From an uncultured Acinetobacter sp. (GTDB taxonomy: Bacteria > Pseudomonadota > Gammaproteobacteria > Pseudomonadales > Moraxellaceae), in contig NZ_CALUDM010000003.1 of assembly GCF_943914805.1 (NCBI RefSeq), positions 3,882 to 67,881 on the forward strand: a stretch of 64,000 nucleotides of DNA, written 5' to 3'. The notes under the pieces are model-generated. The model saw only the letters and a program-made list of their open reading frames with translations. It made no database searches and had not been told where the DNA came from. How positions within the stretch are numbered: position 1 is the stretch's first letter; each line of letters starts with the position of its first letter. Shown in pieces: positions 44,779 through 53,861 of the stretch. The position numbers and the translations under genes are program-made.

Positions 44779-45153
44779 TTATTCTGACGTATTCCGATTC
44801 ATTAACGACAAGGGTGAGAAAATACAGACTGCTAAAGCCATAAAGGCAATACCTTGTGCACCTGGCAGTAGAATTTCGCCATTATTCATATTTTTAAAAA
44901 TCAGTGCTAAGAGGATTGCAATTGGAATCCAAGTGAGCAAACGATAAAGCAACCCTGTAGGATTTTTTGCTGCAAAATGCACTTTGCAATAACGACAGAT
45001 TAAAAAAATAATCCCTGTTCCTGCAAATAATAAAATATTGTCCAGTGTTAAAGGTTGGTACCAATACAGTGCTATGGATGCAGCTGCAATAAAAATAAGA
45101 AATAACAATTTCTTGGCAATCGAAACTTTAGGATCAAACCAGAATTCAAGCAT
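44779..45153 (-). CDS. Small integral membrane protein, tandem paralogue
   Basis: 124 residues from the ATG at 45153; two upstream codons starting at ATT are unlikely. Four hydrophobic helices in the same pattern as the 44304 gene. Shared features are the LEFW N-terminus, a central basic loop, and the QGIAFMAL/QALGFVAL segment in helix four. Between lgt and its paralogue, same strand. Function unknown. Confidence 0.65.
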   Translation of the reverse strand: MLEFWFDPKVSIAKKLLFLIFIAAASIALYWYQPLTLDNILLFAGTGIIFLICRYCKVHFAAKNPTGLLYRLLTWIPIAILLALIFKNMNNGEILLPGAQGIAFMALAVCIFSPLSLMNRNTSE

Positions 45154-45250
45154 AATCAATCAACGTGTCAATATTCTCAGTACTTTAACATAGCAGGAAT
45201 AATGAGACACTTGCTCATTACTCCCTCCACATCAATTTAACTCAATCAAT

Positions 45251-46075
45251 TTAATTCAAAGTGGTCTTTTGAGGACCCCAATCAAAGATTTTCTTTTGAT
45301 AAGCGTACCAAATCAGCCATAGACCAACCAGAATCATTGGTAAAGACAACATTTGTCCTTTGGTCATCCATCCAAATAGAATGTAACCTTGATCTGCATC
45401 AGGTTCACGGAAGAATTCCATAAAGAATCGAGCACAACCATAACCCATTAAAAATACAGCAGAAACTGCATAGCGAGGGCGTGGTTTTGCACTATAGAAC
45501 CATAGGATAATAAATAGTAGTAAACCTTCGCAAAGGGCTTGGTAAATCTGTGAAGGATGTCGAACCAAATGTAATGGATCAGTAGGGAAAATCATACCGA
45601 AGGCAAAGTTTGGATCAGCCACTTGGCGACCATATAACTCACCACCAATGAAGTTACCAATACGACCAAACATTAAGCCTGTAGGTACACATGGGGCAAT
45701 GAAATCAAGGGTTTCAAACCAAGTCTTTTTATATTTATGACACCACAATAACATGGCAATCATGACACCAAGGAAACCGCCGTGGAAACTCATGCCACCT
45801 GTCCAAACTTTAAATAGCCAGATTGGATCTGCAAGAAACTTATCAAATTCGTAGAAAATCACGTAACCAATACGGCCACCGAGTACTACACCGAGTGCGC
45901 CATAAAACACAAGGTCCGAAACCATTTCCGAGTTCCAGTTATCACGTTGTTTCGCACGATAAGTTGCAAGTCCCCAAGCACATAAAAATGCCAATAGGTA
46001 CATCAGCCCATACCAATGGACTTTTACAGGTCCCAATGCAATTGCAATGGGGTCAATGTTCGGGTAGGTGAGCAT
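45251..46075 (-). CDS. lgt: Prolipoprotein diacylglyceryl transferase
   Basis: 274 residues, seven membrane helices. The Lgt signature GRIGNFIGGELYGR is at about 142-155, with HGGFLGVM and HPSQIYQALCEG. It transfers the diacylglyceryl group from phosphatidylglycerol to the lipobox Cys of prolipoproteins, the first step for the lipoproteins in this window. AAGGAA precedes the ATG. Confidence 0.97.
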   Translation of the reverse strand: MLTYPNIDPIAIALGPVKVHWYGLMYLLAFLCAWGLATYRAKQRDNWNSEMVSDLVFYGALGVVLGGRIGYVIFYEFDKFLADPIWLFKVWTGGMSFHGGFLGVMIAMLLWCHKYKKTWFETLDFIAPCVPTGLMFGRIGNFIGGELYGRQVADPNFAFGMIFPTDPLHLVRHPSQIYQALCEGLLLFIILWFYSAKPRPRYAVSAVFLMGYGCARFFMEFFREPDADQGYILFGWMTKGQMLSLPMILVGLWLIWYAYQKKIFDWGPQKTTLN

Positions 46076-46168
46076 TCCTATTCCTTGATTATGTATTTTG
46101 CAGAGATTTTAGCTGAAAGATGTGAAAAATGTTGTACATTCAATGTGTAAAGTTCATGGAGTGTATTT

Positions 46169-46951
46169 ATGTGTATTGTGGCACTGGCTTGGCAAGTTTT
46201 GGATGATTTACCTGTTTGCCTCATTTCAAATCGTGATGAGTTCTATCAGCGTCCAAGCTCACAACTACATCAATGGTCAAAAAGCCATATTATTGCAGGA
46301 CAAGACTTACAATCGGGTGGCACTTGGATGGGGGTGACTCAGCAAGGGCGTTGGGCGATTGTGACCAATTATCGTGATGGATCGGATCAACGAGGTTATC
46401 CGACTTCTCGTGGTCATTTGATTCAAACTTTTTTAGAATCTGAACAAACGCCGATTCGTTTTGCACAGCAATTAGAGCAATCACAAATGAATTATGCAGG
46501 TTTTAATTTATTTGTAGGTGATCAACATCAAGCTGTTTATATGAGTAATCGTGGTGAAGCGCCACAGGTTTTATCCAAAGGTGTGTTTGTCGTTTCCAAT
46601 GGCTTAATGTCTGATGATTGGGAAAAAACACAGCATTTGCGTAAACGGTTTACTCAAGAATTTTTACCAATGATGCAATTGTCTACAACGCCAGAAGACG
46701 ATTTAAAATATGCGGTGTGGGATATTTTAGAAGATGAAAGGAAAATTATTCCAGACTTATTACCCAATACTGGAATCAATGTAGATATGGAAGAATTATT
46801 GTCTTCTACCTTTATCCAAAGCCCTATTTACGGGACACGCTGTTCTAATTTTTTAAGAATGGGTAAGTCGAGTATTGATTGGATTGAAAAGGCACAGCAG
46901 GGTGAAAATCAAGGCGAGCTTGTGCACATTGAATTAGCACTTGTGGAATAA
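46169..46951 (+). CDS. NRDE (TANGO2-like) family protein
   Basis: 260 residues beginning MCIVALAW, with the name-giving SNRDEF motif at about residue 20 and GGTWMGVTQQGRWAIVTNYRD. Cys2 at the mature N-terminus recalls Ntn-hydrolases, but activity in this family is unproven. Cytoplasmic. GGAG precedes the ATG by about 8 bases. Divergent from lgt, followed by a repeat element. Confidence 0.9.
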   Translation: MCIVALAWQVLDDLPVCLISNRDEFYQRPSSQLHQWSKSHIIAGQDLQSGGTWMGVTQQGRWAIVTNYRDGSDQRGYPTSRGHLIQTFLESEQTPIRFAQQLEQSQMNYAGFNLFVGDQHQAVYMSNRGEAPQVLSKGVFVVSNGLMSDDWEKTQHLRKRFTQEFLPMMQLSTTPEDDLKYAVWDILEDERKIIPDLLPNTGINVDMEELLSSTFIQSPIYGTRCSNFLRMGKSSIDWIEKAQQGENQGELVHIELALVE

Positions 46952-46966
46952 ATACGTGCTGATATT

Positions 46967-47172
46967 GAATTTTTTGCAAAAGTCAAAAAACAAAAATTAG
47001 CAGTAAAATAAATATTGAAAGTCCTTTCTTCCATCTGGGATGATGAATTTTTTCCGTAAAAAAGGAGAGGATTTATCCTATAAATCCTCTCCCTAACCCT
47101 CTCCTTCATAAAGGAGAGGGAACTTCCTTTGTAAATAAATGTTTAGCACAACTCGACTTACGAAAGAAGTCT
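46967..47172 (-). repeat. MITE-like interspersed repeat, copy B
   Basis: A 206-bp element on the strand opposite copy A (10816-11007). The minus strand reads AGACTTCTTTCGTAAGTCGA at one end (47153-47172) and ends with the complement of TTTTTTGCAAAAGTCAA at 46970-46986. Between is the same CTCTCCTTTATGAAGGAGAG core, followed by GGTTAGGGAGAGGATTTAT. It lies between convergent NRDE and phoX genes. Confidence 0.65.
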
Positions 47173-47235
47173 ATTGAATCAACACGTATTTAAAATCATC
47201 ACTTTTAATGCAAGATTTAACACAAACTAAGTGGC

Positions 47236-49404
47236 TTAGCCTGCAATTAATCCACCATCTTTACGGGTAATAACTACTGTTGCAGAACGTGGGCGAGCTG
47301 TTTTGTTGTTTGGATCTTTTTGTGTTGCAGGCCAATGACTGGTAGGGGCGTCATAAGACCTCGAATCCTCACCCGGATGTTGCACATTGATGAAAATTGC
47401 TTTGAAGTCAGGTGTCATAGTTACACCTGTGATTTCACAGTCTTTAGGCCCAGTTAGGAAACGACGTAGATTTTCGTCTGTGACTTTTGCACCAACTATG
47501 GTTTCTTGTCCAGCCGAAGTCGTCGCCTTCGTGCCATCACCCACTTTACCTGGTAGGGCAGCTAGCATCATACAGTTTGTGGTATCGGTATATGCGCCAT
47601 CGTCTGTTTGAATCCATAAGACACCACGAGGATCAAACCACATACCATCTGGAGAAGATAAATCATTATTATCATTCAAACCTGACAGGTTGATATTACT
47701 TGCCATTTTTGCTTCAGCACCGAATAAGTAAATATCCCAAGTAAAGCTTTCAGCTGTGGTTTTATTGTCTTTTTCGTGAAAACGAATAATGTGACCATTC
47801 ACATTGCCTTTACCGCCTTCGGGATCAACATAATTACGTGGATTTGCAGCGTCTAATGCATGTGTAGTACCACGGTTAGAGTTGTTGGTCAGTGTGACAT
47901 AGACTTCACCATTTTCAGGGTTAACGGCAACCCATTCTGGACGATCCATTTTGGTTGCACCTACAGCATCACCCGCTAAACGAGCGAAAGTGGTGACTTC
48001 AGCTTGTGATTTAAATGGATAGACAGGATTGGTATTGATCAAACCATTTTTACCATAAGCAAGCTCAATCCACTGTCCAGTACCGTCATTATTAAACTTG
48101 GCAACATATAATTTGCCAGAGTTCATATATTTATCACCAGCACGGTAACCGCCGTTTACATCTTTTGCATCCCATTTTGCATCAGATACAAACTTGTAGA
48201 TGTATTCGCCACGAGAGTCATCACCCATATAAAAGGCAAGATTCTCACCTTCAATCAAACGACTCGAACGACAATCTTCATGTGCAAAACGACCTAAACT
48301 GGTACGTTTTACAGGGTTTTGACTGCGGTCAAAAGGATCAATTTCAACGATCCAGCCAAAGGTGTTGGCACCATTACGATAGTCTTGAGTTGCTGAATTT
48401 GCTGTGATAGAAGAGTTCCAGCGGTCATATAAATCTTGTTCTTGTAATGAACCGATTGTAGTTTCCCAACCGTAGCGAGAACTCGCTCCGTCTTTTAAAC
48501 CATAGCGATTCAGTGCCACAATTTCGGCAGGGCTACGTTTTGCATCATCGCCTTTATTACGAACAAAATAACCAATATAGTTCTCTTCAGTGGTTAAATA
48601 AGTTCCCCACGGCGTATAACCATTTCCACAGTTATTGTGAGTACCACGCGTTTGTTTACCCGCAGCAGAGTATTTGGTGGTCACCAATTCATTACCTGCA
48701 ACAATACCGCCAAAGTCCATTGGTGTTGCAGCAGTAATACGACGATTCAAAACAGAGTTTTTAACAACTTCAACTTTCTGAGTTTTACTGTCTTTCTTTA
48801 ACTCGATAATTGAAACGCCGTGCGCATTCACTTCACGAATAACTTCATCTTCAGGGCGACGACCATCGACCTTGGTTGCACCTTTCGGATGTAAGAAAGT
48901 TGGATTGATGTATTCATGATTCATAACCAATAAACCACGATCTGAAGCTTTGGCATCATATTTTGGAGTTGAGCCATTCATACCAAAATAACTCATACCA
49001 TCATGGCAATCGCCTGAACGGAATTGGAAACTTAAACCTGTAGGAACATTGTTGTCATCCCATTCTGCATAAGCAGGGTTAATTGAATCGCCCATGGCAT
49101 AGAGTACATTTGCTTCATAGCCTTCCGGGACGGTCACGATATCATTCAGGTTTTTAGCAACTGGTTTAAAACTTAATTTCTCAGGTTTTTTTATGGTTGT
49201 TGGAGGTGTCGTTGTTGTTGAATCGTCATCATCATTACAGCCTGTTAAACTTGATGCCAAAGCCAGTGCTGCTGCGCCACTTGCCGTTTTTGTAACTAGA
49301 CTACGGCGTGAAATACGTTGCTCTAAAATGTCACGAAAATGAATATTATTTGAAGTGTTATTGTCTAACTCTTGCTCTTCATGATATGGCGTGAGGTCTG
49401 TCAT
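47236..49404 (-). CDS. PhoX-family alkaline phosphatase (Tat-exported)
   Basis: 722 residues from the ATG at 49404, preceded by AAGGGA; a 20-codon extension is not supported. The N-terminus carries a Tat signal, SRRSLVTKTASGAAALALAS, ending in a lipobox-like LTGC. The body is the DUF839/PhoX beta-propeller, with GDCHDGMSYFG, NHEYINPTFLHPKG and THNNCGNGYTPWGTYLTTEE. PhoX enzymes are calcium/iron phosphatases of the periplasm or outer membrane. Close to tatABC (326 bases away). I saw no clear Pho box upstream. Confidence 0.88.
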   Translation of the reverse strand: MTDLTPYHEEQELDNNTSNNIHFRDILEQRISRRSLVTKTASGAAALALASSLTGCNDDDDSTTTTPPTTIKKPEKLSFKPVAKNLNDIVTVPEGYEANVLYAMGDSINPAYAEWDDNNVPTGLSFQFRSGDCHDGMSYFGMNGSTPKYDAKASDRGLLVMNHEYINPTFLHPKGATKVDGRRPEDEVIREVNAHGVSIIELKKDSKTQKVEVVKNSVLNRRITAATPMDFGGIVAGNELVTTKYSAAGKQTRGTHNNCGNGYTPWGTYLTTEENYIGYFVRNKGDDAKRSPAEIVALNRYGLKDGASSRYGWETTIGSLQEQDLYDRWNSSITANSATQDYRNGANTFGWIVEIDPFDRSQNPVKRTSLGRFAHEDCRSSRLIEGENLAFYMGDDSRGEYIYKFVSDAKWDAKDVNGGYRAGDKYMNSGKLYVAKFNNDGTGQWIELAYGKNGLINTNPVYPFKSQAEVTTFARLAGDAVGATKMDRPEWVAVNPENGEVYVTLTNNSNRGTTHALDAANPRNYVDPEGGKGNVNGHIIRFHEKDNKTTAESFTWDIYLFGAEAKMASNINLSGLNDNNDLSSPDGMWFDPRGVLWIQTDDGAYTDTTNCMMLAALPGKVGDGTKATTSAGQETIVGAKVTDENLRRFLTGPKDCEITGVTMTPDFKAIFINVQHPGEDSRSYDAPTSHWPATQKDPNNKTARPRSATVVITRKDGGLIAG

Positions 49405-49653
49405 GATGCTTCCCTTTGGCTTAAAGTAATTGATAAATAAAATATTGAATAAGCTATAGACCATACTGAAGCTATGTGTAAGCTTTCTTACTCTTATATT
49501 TAATATTGGTTAAATTTAAGCTTTATTTAAGTTTTTATGATTTTTTGATAATAAAAAGTCTTAGATAGAGGTTTATATTGTTAAGATCAAACATTTAAAT
49601 ATTAAAAGATAGCTATTCAATTACTAAAAATTTAAACATGAAATGATGAAGCA
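49405..49653. other. phoX upstream region
   Basis: About 250 very AT-rich bases that must contain the phoX promoter. A PHO-box-like repeated CTGTCAT pattern was looked for and not found. Confidence 0.45.
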
Positions 49654-49682
49654 TAAAAAAAGCGACTCGTTGAAGTCGCTTA
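49654..49682 (-). terminator. Intrinsic terminator of tatABC
   Basis: AAGCGACT and AGTCGCTT pair around a 6-base loop and are followed on the minus strand by TTTTTTT, about 48 bases past the tatC stop. Confidence 0.87.
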
Positions 49683-49729
49683 TTGATCATGCTGAATATT
49701 GAGCAGGCTTTAGAATTTTAAATTCAAAT

Positions 49730-50521
49730 TTAAGCCTCTGCTTGATGACGCTTTTCGATCAATTTGCCAAATAACAAGCCTAGCTCAAACAGCATCCACA
49801 TTGGAATTGCCAACATGATCATAGAAATTGCATCAGGTGGGGTAATAAACATGGAGATAAAAAAACATCCAACAATAATGAAACGGCGTTTTTCAGCCAG
49901 AGTTTTAGTTGAAACCAAACCCACTAAAATTAGGATCAGTGTGATAATCGGAATTTCAAACGTCACACCAAAGACTAAGAATAATTTTAAACAAAAGTTA
50001 AGATAACTGTTGATATCTGTCATCGGTGCAACTGTTTCAGGAGAAACGCTCATGAAGAAATGCAAGATCGATGGCAAAGCAATAAAATAGGCGAAAGCGA
50101 TCCCCGAATAGAAAAGCACAATACTGCCAAACAATAATGGAAAAGCCAGATTCTTTTCTTTTTCATACAATGCGGGGCGAATAAATGCCCACAATTGATA
50201 AATAATAAACGGCATTGCCAACATCAGTGCAATAAAAAAGTTAAGCTTAAATGGTGCCATAAATGTTGCAGTCACATCTGTTGCAATCATTGTCGAATTG
50301 GCAGGAAGCTGTTTTCTCAGAGGTTCAGATAAAGCAATATAAGTTTTATTGGCAAAGGGCAATAAACAAAAGAAGATCAGCAGTAATGCCCCCACGATTT
50401 TGAATAAATGCTTACGTAGCACAACAAGATGTTGGGTAATAGGCATAGCTTCAAGTTGTGGTTGTTCTGAATCCTGCTGTTTTTCTGTCGATATTTGTTG
50501 AGGAAGCAAAGAGTCTGTCAT
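49730..50521 (-). CDS. tatC: Twin-arginine translocase subunit TatC
   Basis: 263 residues with six membrane helices. The N-terminal MPITQHLVVLRKHLFKIVG is the cytoplasmic signal-binding segment, and FVFGVTFEIPI-type motifs are present (LFLVFGVTFEIPI). It recognises twin-arginine signals together with TatB. The start overlaps the tatB stop by 4 bases. Confidence 0.96.
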   Translation of the reverse strand: MTDSLLPQQISTEKQQDSEQPQLEAMPITQHLVVLRKHLFKIVGALLLIFFCLLPFANKTYIALSEPLRKQLPANSTMIATDVTATFMAPFKLNFFIALMLAMPFIIYQLWAFIRPALYEKEKNLAFPLLFGSIVLFYSGIAFAYFIALPSILHFFMSVSPETVAPMTDINSYLNFCLKLFLVFGVTFEIPIITLILILVGLVSTKTLAEKRRFIIVGCFFISMFITPPDAISMIMLAIPMWMLFELGLLFGKLIEKRHQAEA

Positions 50522-50991
50522 ACAGCCACCTTAAGTTCTGCTGTATTCATTGTTTGGATATCTACAGTTTTAATCGTTTGATGTGTACAGTTGCGTTGAT
50601 CGAGCCAAATTTTTGCCATATAACTTGAAGGAACCGCAGTATTTAACTGAGTGAAGCCAGTAAAAGTATAGGAGAAATTTTTATTATCCGATGGCGCTGC
50701 TTGTTTTTGTTGCTCTGCAGCAAGTATGGATTGTTGTTGTAACTCATTCATTTGAGCTTGCATTTTCTGTTCAAGCTCTTGGATTCGTTTCATTTCTTGC
50801 TGCATTTGCTCACGGAATTCGGAAAGACGCAATTCACGGTCAATATCATTTTGAACACTCGTAATGGCTCGCTTAAATTTGCTATACCATTTAGCAGCAA
50901 AACGCGCAGCTTCAGGAAGTTTTTCAGGACCGAGCACGAGCAGTGCAATGATCCCGAAAACGAGTAATTCAGAAAAACCGACATCTAACAT
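50518..50991 (-). CDS. tatB: Sec-independent translocase protein TatB
   Basis: 157 residues. An N-terminal helix (MLDVGFSELLVFGIIALLVLGPEKLP) with the conserved Glu and the GPEKLP hinge is followed by an amphipathic helix (AARFAAKWYSKFKRAI) and a Gln-rich coiled coil (about 60-100). The C-terminal tail is not conserved. 17 bases downstream of tatA. Confidence 0.95.
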   Translation of the reverse strand: MLDVGFSELLVFGIIALLVLGPEKLPEAARFAAKWYSKFKRAITSVQNDIDRELRLSEFREQMQQEMKRIQELEQKMQAQMNELQQQSILAAEQQKQAAPSDNKNFSYTFTGFTQLNTAVPSSYMAKIWLDQRNCTHQTIKTVDIQTMNTAELKVAV

Positions 50992-51008
50992 GATCTACGC
51001 CTCTACGA

Positions 51009-51233
51009 TTAATGTTTTACAGTAGAGTTCACATCAGTATTTGTATTTTGATGTTCTAATGTACGTGGTTCAGCTGTTGAGCTTGCAGTGGTTTCTTCAT
51101 CTTTGATTGACTTTTTAAAGTCTTTTACTGCACCACCAACATCTTTACCTAGGTTCTTCAGCTTAGATGTACCGAATAATAAGATCACTACAATAGCAAA
51201 AATCAGTACGTGCCAAATTGATAATCCTGCCAT
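51009..51233 (-). CDS. tatA: Sec-independent translocase protein TatA
   Basis: 74 residues. An N-terminal membrane helix ([20 protein letters not shown]) is followed by the FG hinge, an amphipathic helix ([17 protein letters not shown]) and a polar tail. TatA oligomerises as the pore component. First of tatABC; 95 bases after the agmatine-deiminase-like gene on the same strand, so one transcript for all four is possible. Confidence 0.95.
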   Translation of the reverse strand: MAGLSIWHVLIFAIVVILLFGTSKLKNLGKDVGGAVKDFKKSIKDEETTASSTAEPRTLEHQNTNTDVNSTVKH

Positions 51234-51328
51234 GTTTCATTTCCTTTTTTAAATTAAAAATATTAATTGTTTTCACTATAACAAGCTAAAATGACAAAAA
51301 TATGTCGTCTATGATGAAGTTGATTCGA

Positions 51329-52483
51329 TTACATAGGTTGTTGCTGAGTCGTACAATGAATACCACCGCCACCTGCAGCAATATAATCAATGTTAATTTG
51401 TACAATACTTCTATTTGGGAACAAAGTTTGAAGTTTTTGTTTGGCTTCCGCATCTGCAACTGAATCGCCAAATTCAGGCATAATCACTGCCTTATTACAG
51501 ACATAATAATTAATATATCCAGCAGCAAAGTCTTCGCTCGGGTTTTCTACTCGAAGGGTCGTTGGTGCTTGTAATTCAATCACTTTTAATTTATTGCCTT
51601 TCGCATCTGTCGCTGTTTTTAAGATTTCAAGATGCTGTTTAGTGACAGCGTGATCATAAGATTGAGGATCGCTATCATAAGCGGCAACAACAACACCTTC
51701 GCTGACAAAACGCGCATAAAAGTCGGTATGTCCATCTGTGATATCTTTGTCTTTAATACCCGGTAGCCAAATCACTTTGCTAATTCCAAGACAACGTTTC
51801 AATTCAGCTTCGCAAGCAGCTTTTGTAACACCAGGGTTCCGATTGTCATTCAATACACAGCTTTCTGTGATAATAGCAGTACCTAGGCCATCGACTTCTA
51901 TACCGCCGCCTTCAAGTGTTAATGAAGAGGTGACTCGTTCAATATTCACATTACTAAGAATCTGCGTAGCAACAGTTTTATCGTTATTGTGGCTTTGCTT
52001 TTTGCCCCAACCATTAAAATTAAAATCGATACCTGTTAATTTATTTTGAGCATCTTTTACAAAGACTGGACCTGTGTCACGTGCCCAGAAGTCATCCATA
52101 GTCCCTGTAACCAAAGTAATATTGGAATGCTTCATTTTTGCTCGTGCAATATCCATTTCTTCGGCACGAACCAAGACCGAAACAGGCTCGAAAGCAGCAA
52201 TGCTGAGTGCAATTCTGGCTAAGTCGTTACGTAGACCATCGATGTTTTTAGGCTCATGAATTTGATCAGAAGCACCAAAAACCATCCAAGTGCGGGTATG
52301 TGGTTCAGCTTCATCTGGCATTGTGCCAATTATTTTTGTATTTGTACCTGTACCATTATTTCCCCCTGTAGAGCCTTCTGAAGAGGAATTGTCATCACCA
52401 TCGCTACCGCCACATCCTGTTAGGATTAAAGCACCAACTGCAGCAGATAAACCTAGAAATTTTCTACGTGATACATTGATCAT
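51329..52483 (-). CDS. Tat-exported agmatine deiminase-like lipoprotein
   Basis: 384 residues. The N-terminus MINVSRRKFLGLSAAVGALI has a twin-arginine motif and ends in the lipobox LTGC, followed by a Gly/Ser-rich linker (about 25-45). The rest is the peptidyl-arginine deiminase/agmatine deiminase fold, with WARDTGP (catalytic Asp), EGGGIEVDG, GHTDFYARF (His and Asp) and the terminal GGGGIHCTTQQQ (nucleophile Cys). It would hydrolyse agmatine or a related guanidine outside the cytoplasm; most agmatine deiminases are cytoplasmic. Confidence 0.87.
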   Translation of the reverse strand: MINVSRRKFLGLSAAVGALILTGCGGSDGDDNSSSEGSTGGNNGTGTNTKIIGTMPDEAEPHTRTWMVFGASDQIHEPKNIDGLRNDLARIALSIAAFEPVSVLVRAEEMDIARAKMKHSNITLVTGTMDDFWARDTGPVFVKDAQNKLTGIDFNFNGWGKKQSHNNDKTVATQILSNVNIERVTSSLTLEGGGIEVDGLGTAIITESCVLNDNRNPGVTKAACEAELKRCLGISKVIWLPGIKDKDITDGHTDFYARFVSEGVVVAAYDSDPQSYDHAVTKQHLEILKTATDAKGNKLKVIELQAPTTLRVENPSEDFAAGYINYYVCNKAVIMPEFGDSVADAEAKQKLQTLFPNRSIVQINIDYIAAGGGGIHCTTQQQPM

Positions 52484-52841
52484 TATGGAATCCTTTGCCA
52501 GTTTGTATTATTCGCTGTACATCATAATGACTCGTAATATTTGAATTCTGAGTTATCATTTATTGTCGCCCAATGTGTAGAATTTTTATTCGTATCAAAG
52601 GGAAATTATTGGATTCTCCGAATACCAGATATTTTCCATACTAATTCAAACTTAATTGTTGTCAATAAAAAAAACATGAACATATGCTTAAATATTCATG
52701 CAATTTTGATGGTTTTTATGTTGGTTTCTAATATTAATCACTTTTTTCCGAAACAAAATAATATCAATTTTTGATTAAAAACAGTATGGGTGGCGGACTT
52801 TTAAGATTGTATTGAACGACACAGTGATGCTGTGTGTTAAC
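52484..52841. other. Divergent intergenic region
   Basis: About 360 AT-rich bases between the deiminase-like and AEC transporter starts. A short open frame (52541-52774) lacks a ribosome binding site and family features and is not called. Confidence 0.45.
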
Positions 52842-53747
52842 ATGAATATTCTACTGATTGAGATGCATACCGTGGCTTTGTTATTTCCACTTTTGTCTTT
52901 TATTTGTGGGTTATTACTGGCAAATACGGCCTCAAATATACAATTAAAATCATTATTATCCACCTTGTTGGCACGTTTATTTATTCCGATTGTGATCATT
53001 TACAATATGGTGTTTTATAAAGCGGGTAGCATAGGTTTAATTTTATTCAGTTTCTTTGCTTGCATCATTTTATTCTTTATTTTCTTCGCATTGTCCAAAA
53101 ACCGTTTAAGTTCATTGTGTTTTAGTTATACCAATATGGCTTGGTTGGGTTTTCCAATTGCAATGGCATTGTTTGGCTCAGAAAATAGTATCGCCATGAT
53201 TCCACTTTATATTGGTGTTTCTATTTTTGGTAATTCGTGGGCAGTGACTTCGGTCAGTTCAGAGCCTCAATCCATTCTCACAATTCTAAAAAAAATGCTG
53301 CAATCACCACCTGTTGTTGCATTGATCATGGCGGGTGTAATTCGTTGTTTTGATGTACAACAATTTCAAAATAATCTTTTGATCGATTGGATTTATACCA
53401 TAGCGAAATGGTGCATGAGTTTTGCAGGCATGTGCGTCTTGGGAATGTGGTTGCGTAAAACCAAAGTTCATATTGAAGATTTATGGTGGAGTGCTCGTGT
53501 GGCACTGTTGAAATTGCTTTGTGGAGCAGTGCTTTGCGCTATTGCTTATTATTTTGTTGCGATTCCGCATATTAATGATTACATCGGAGTGATGTTCCTG
53601 ATGTTTTGTCTACCTCCAGCAGCCAATATTGTGGCACTGGAAACCCATTATCATGGCACAGGCGTTTCAGCAAAATACATTGCTTCAGGAACAATTGTGA
53701 GTTGTGTAGTTTGTGTTATTTATGGTGTGGTGGTGCATGTGTTGTAG
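52842..53747 (+). CDS. AEC (auxin efflux carrier) family transporter
   Basis: 301 residues from the ATG at 52842; ATG 52863 and TTG 52812 are alternatives. About ten membrane helices in two halves, with LARLFIPIVIIYNMVFY in the first half and FCLPPAANIVALETHY, resembling the AEC motif PxAxNxxxxA, in the second. AEC carriers export or import organic anions such as malate; the substrate is not assignable here. Single gene. Confidence 0.8.
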   Translation: MNILLIEMHTVALLFPLLSFICGLLLANTASNIQLKSLLSTLLARLFIPIVIIYNMVFYKAGSIGLILFSFFACIILFFIFFALSKNRLSSLCFSYTNMAWLGFPIAMALFGSENSIAMIPLYIGVSIFGNSWAVTSVSSEPQSILTILKKMLQSPPVVALIMAGVIRCFDVQQFQNNLLIDWIYTIAKWCMSFAGMCVLGMWLRKTKVHIEDLWWSARVALLKLLCGAVLCAIAYYFVAIPHINDYIGVMFLMFCLPPAANIVALETHYHGTGVSAKYIASGTIVSCVVCVIYGVVVHVL

Positions 53748-53768
53748 AGAATTATAATAACAATAAGG

Positions 53769-53852
53769 AAGAGCTTCCTTCCCTTTGGGAGGGATTGAGG
53801 GAGGATATAGTATGGACCTCACCCTGACCCTCTCCTATAAGGAGAGGGGATT
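53769..53852. repeat. GGAGAGG palindromic repeat core, degenerate copy
   Basis: CCTTCCCTTTGGGAGGG-type hairpin, then a tail ACCCTGACCCTCTCCTATAAGGAGAGGGG. The second half matches the core seen in the 10816 and 46967 repeats. It lies between the convergent AEC and rdgB genes. Confidence 0.55.
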
Positions 53853-53861
53853 TACAAGGTT

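Noticed and set aside
45200..45220. TAATGAG-N7-CTCATTA inverted repeat past lgt
   Set aside because: A 7-bp AT-rich stem without T-run. It may be a weak terminator but could be chance.
52541..52774. 77-codon plus-strand frame
   Set aside because: No ribosome binding site, AT-rich and low complexity; probably chance.
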